From the NCBI GenBank assembly GCA_019637695.1, contig JAHBVG010000067.1, positions 1 through 39,384 of the forward strand: DNA of 39,384 bases, in the 5' to 3' direction. The stretch's first letter is position 1. Each line of letters starts with the position of its first letter. This document shows, piece after piece, positions 39,296 to 39,384 of the stretch. The notes beneath the pieces are model-generated. The model did no database searches. It was not told the DNA's origin and worked only from the letters and a program-made list of their open reading frames with translations. The stretch is from Caldilineaceae bacterium. Lineage in GTDB: Bacteria; Chloroflexota; Anaerolineae; Caldilineales; Caldilineaceae. The position numbers and the translations under genes were made by a program.

Positions 39296-39384
39296 CTGGG
39301 GACTGGGGATTGGGGACTGGGATCGTGTTGAGGAAATGAAAGCTTCAATGGATTTTGACAGCGTCAACGGGCAATTAGGCGATT
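39294..39384. repeat. left arm of a word-palindrome (GACTGGGGACTGGGGATTG type)
   Basis: The sequence after the decarboxylase stop repeats GACTGGGGA words and ends GGCAATTAGGCGATT at the window edge. It resembles the left arms at 34281 and 13072. The right arm, if present, lies outside the window. Confidence 0.5.

Noticed and set aside
1..39384. CRISPR array, tRNA, rRNA or transposase genes
   Set aside because: I saw no regularly spaced direct repeats of CRISPR type, no tRNA cloverleaf or rRNA-like stretch, and no transposase or integrase motifs. A covariance or profile scan would be needed to be certain.

Overview
This 39 kb window looks like a chromosomal segment of a GC-rich, free-living heterotrophic bacterium. 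The mix of a bacterial tricorn protease, a very large MalT-type LuxR regulator, DUF4058, several lipoproteins and sugar-acid enzymes suggests Chloroflexota (Anaerolineae/Caldilineae-like). That placement is inference from gene content; no rRNA, tRNA or clear phylogenetic marker is present.

Layout. Positions 1-6018 hold a lipoprotein hydrolase/YgfZ operon (minus) divergent from a 1189-residue tricorn protease (plus). Positions 6019-10165 are accessory: a RelE-like toxin-antitoxin pair bracketed by two copies of the tricorn 3' end, a complete integron-type gene cassette (SRPBCC gene plus attC) with no integrase, two GNAT acetyltransferases, a small P-loop kinase and a conserved hypothetical. 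Positions 10162-15095 carry a GH3 glycosidase, a uronate-dehydrogenase-like reductase, a small stand-alone domain protein, a divergent enolase-superfamily protein and a 5'-truncated sugar ABC permease. Positions 15218-19733 hold a MalT-like regulator, a duplicated-domain lipoprotein and a six-helix membrane protein. Positions 19964-24717 (minus) hold a galactonate-dehydratase-like enzyme, a second truncated sugar permease and an orphan FtsX-type permease. Positions 25136-31171 are a complete Dpp/Opp-type ABC operon (binding protein, two permeases, two ATPases) that ends in a strong terminator. The right end holds an M16 protease lipoprotein, a YjhG/YagF-type xylonate dehydratase, a DUF4058 gene, a RusA + PD-(D/E)XK/HEPN-like pair, and the alpha half of a ThDP-dependent decarboxylase.

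How it fits together. Uronate oxidation, two enolase-superfamily genes, an IlvD/Edd-type dehydratase, GH3 and remnants of two sugar importers point to plant-polysaccharide and sugar-acid catabolism. The two MalG-like genes lack their N-terminal halves and have no MalE/MalF partners, so these importers appear to have decayed.

Most striking non-coding feature. Many intergenic gaps are filled with inverted repeats built from short reiterated words (for example GACTGGGGATT, GAATGAAGAAT, GACGAAGGA, ATTGACGATT, GCGAATTACGAGTT). The word differs from gap to gap but the architecture is the same. Some elements nest inside others, and one word-like tract appears in frame inside the tricorn gene. Best candidates for something undescribed are the RusA/nuclease-HEPN pair, the solitary integron cassette, the bracketed toxin-antitoxin insertion and the word-palindrome family.
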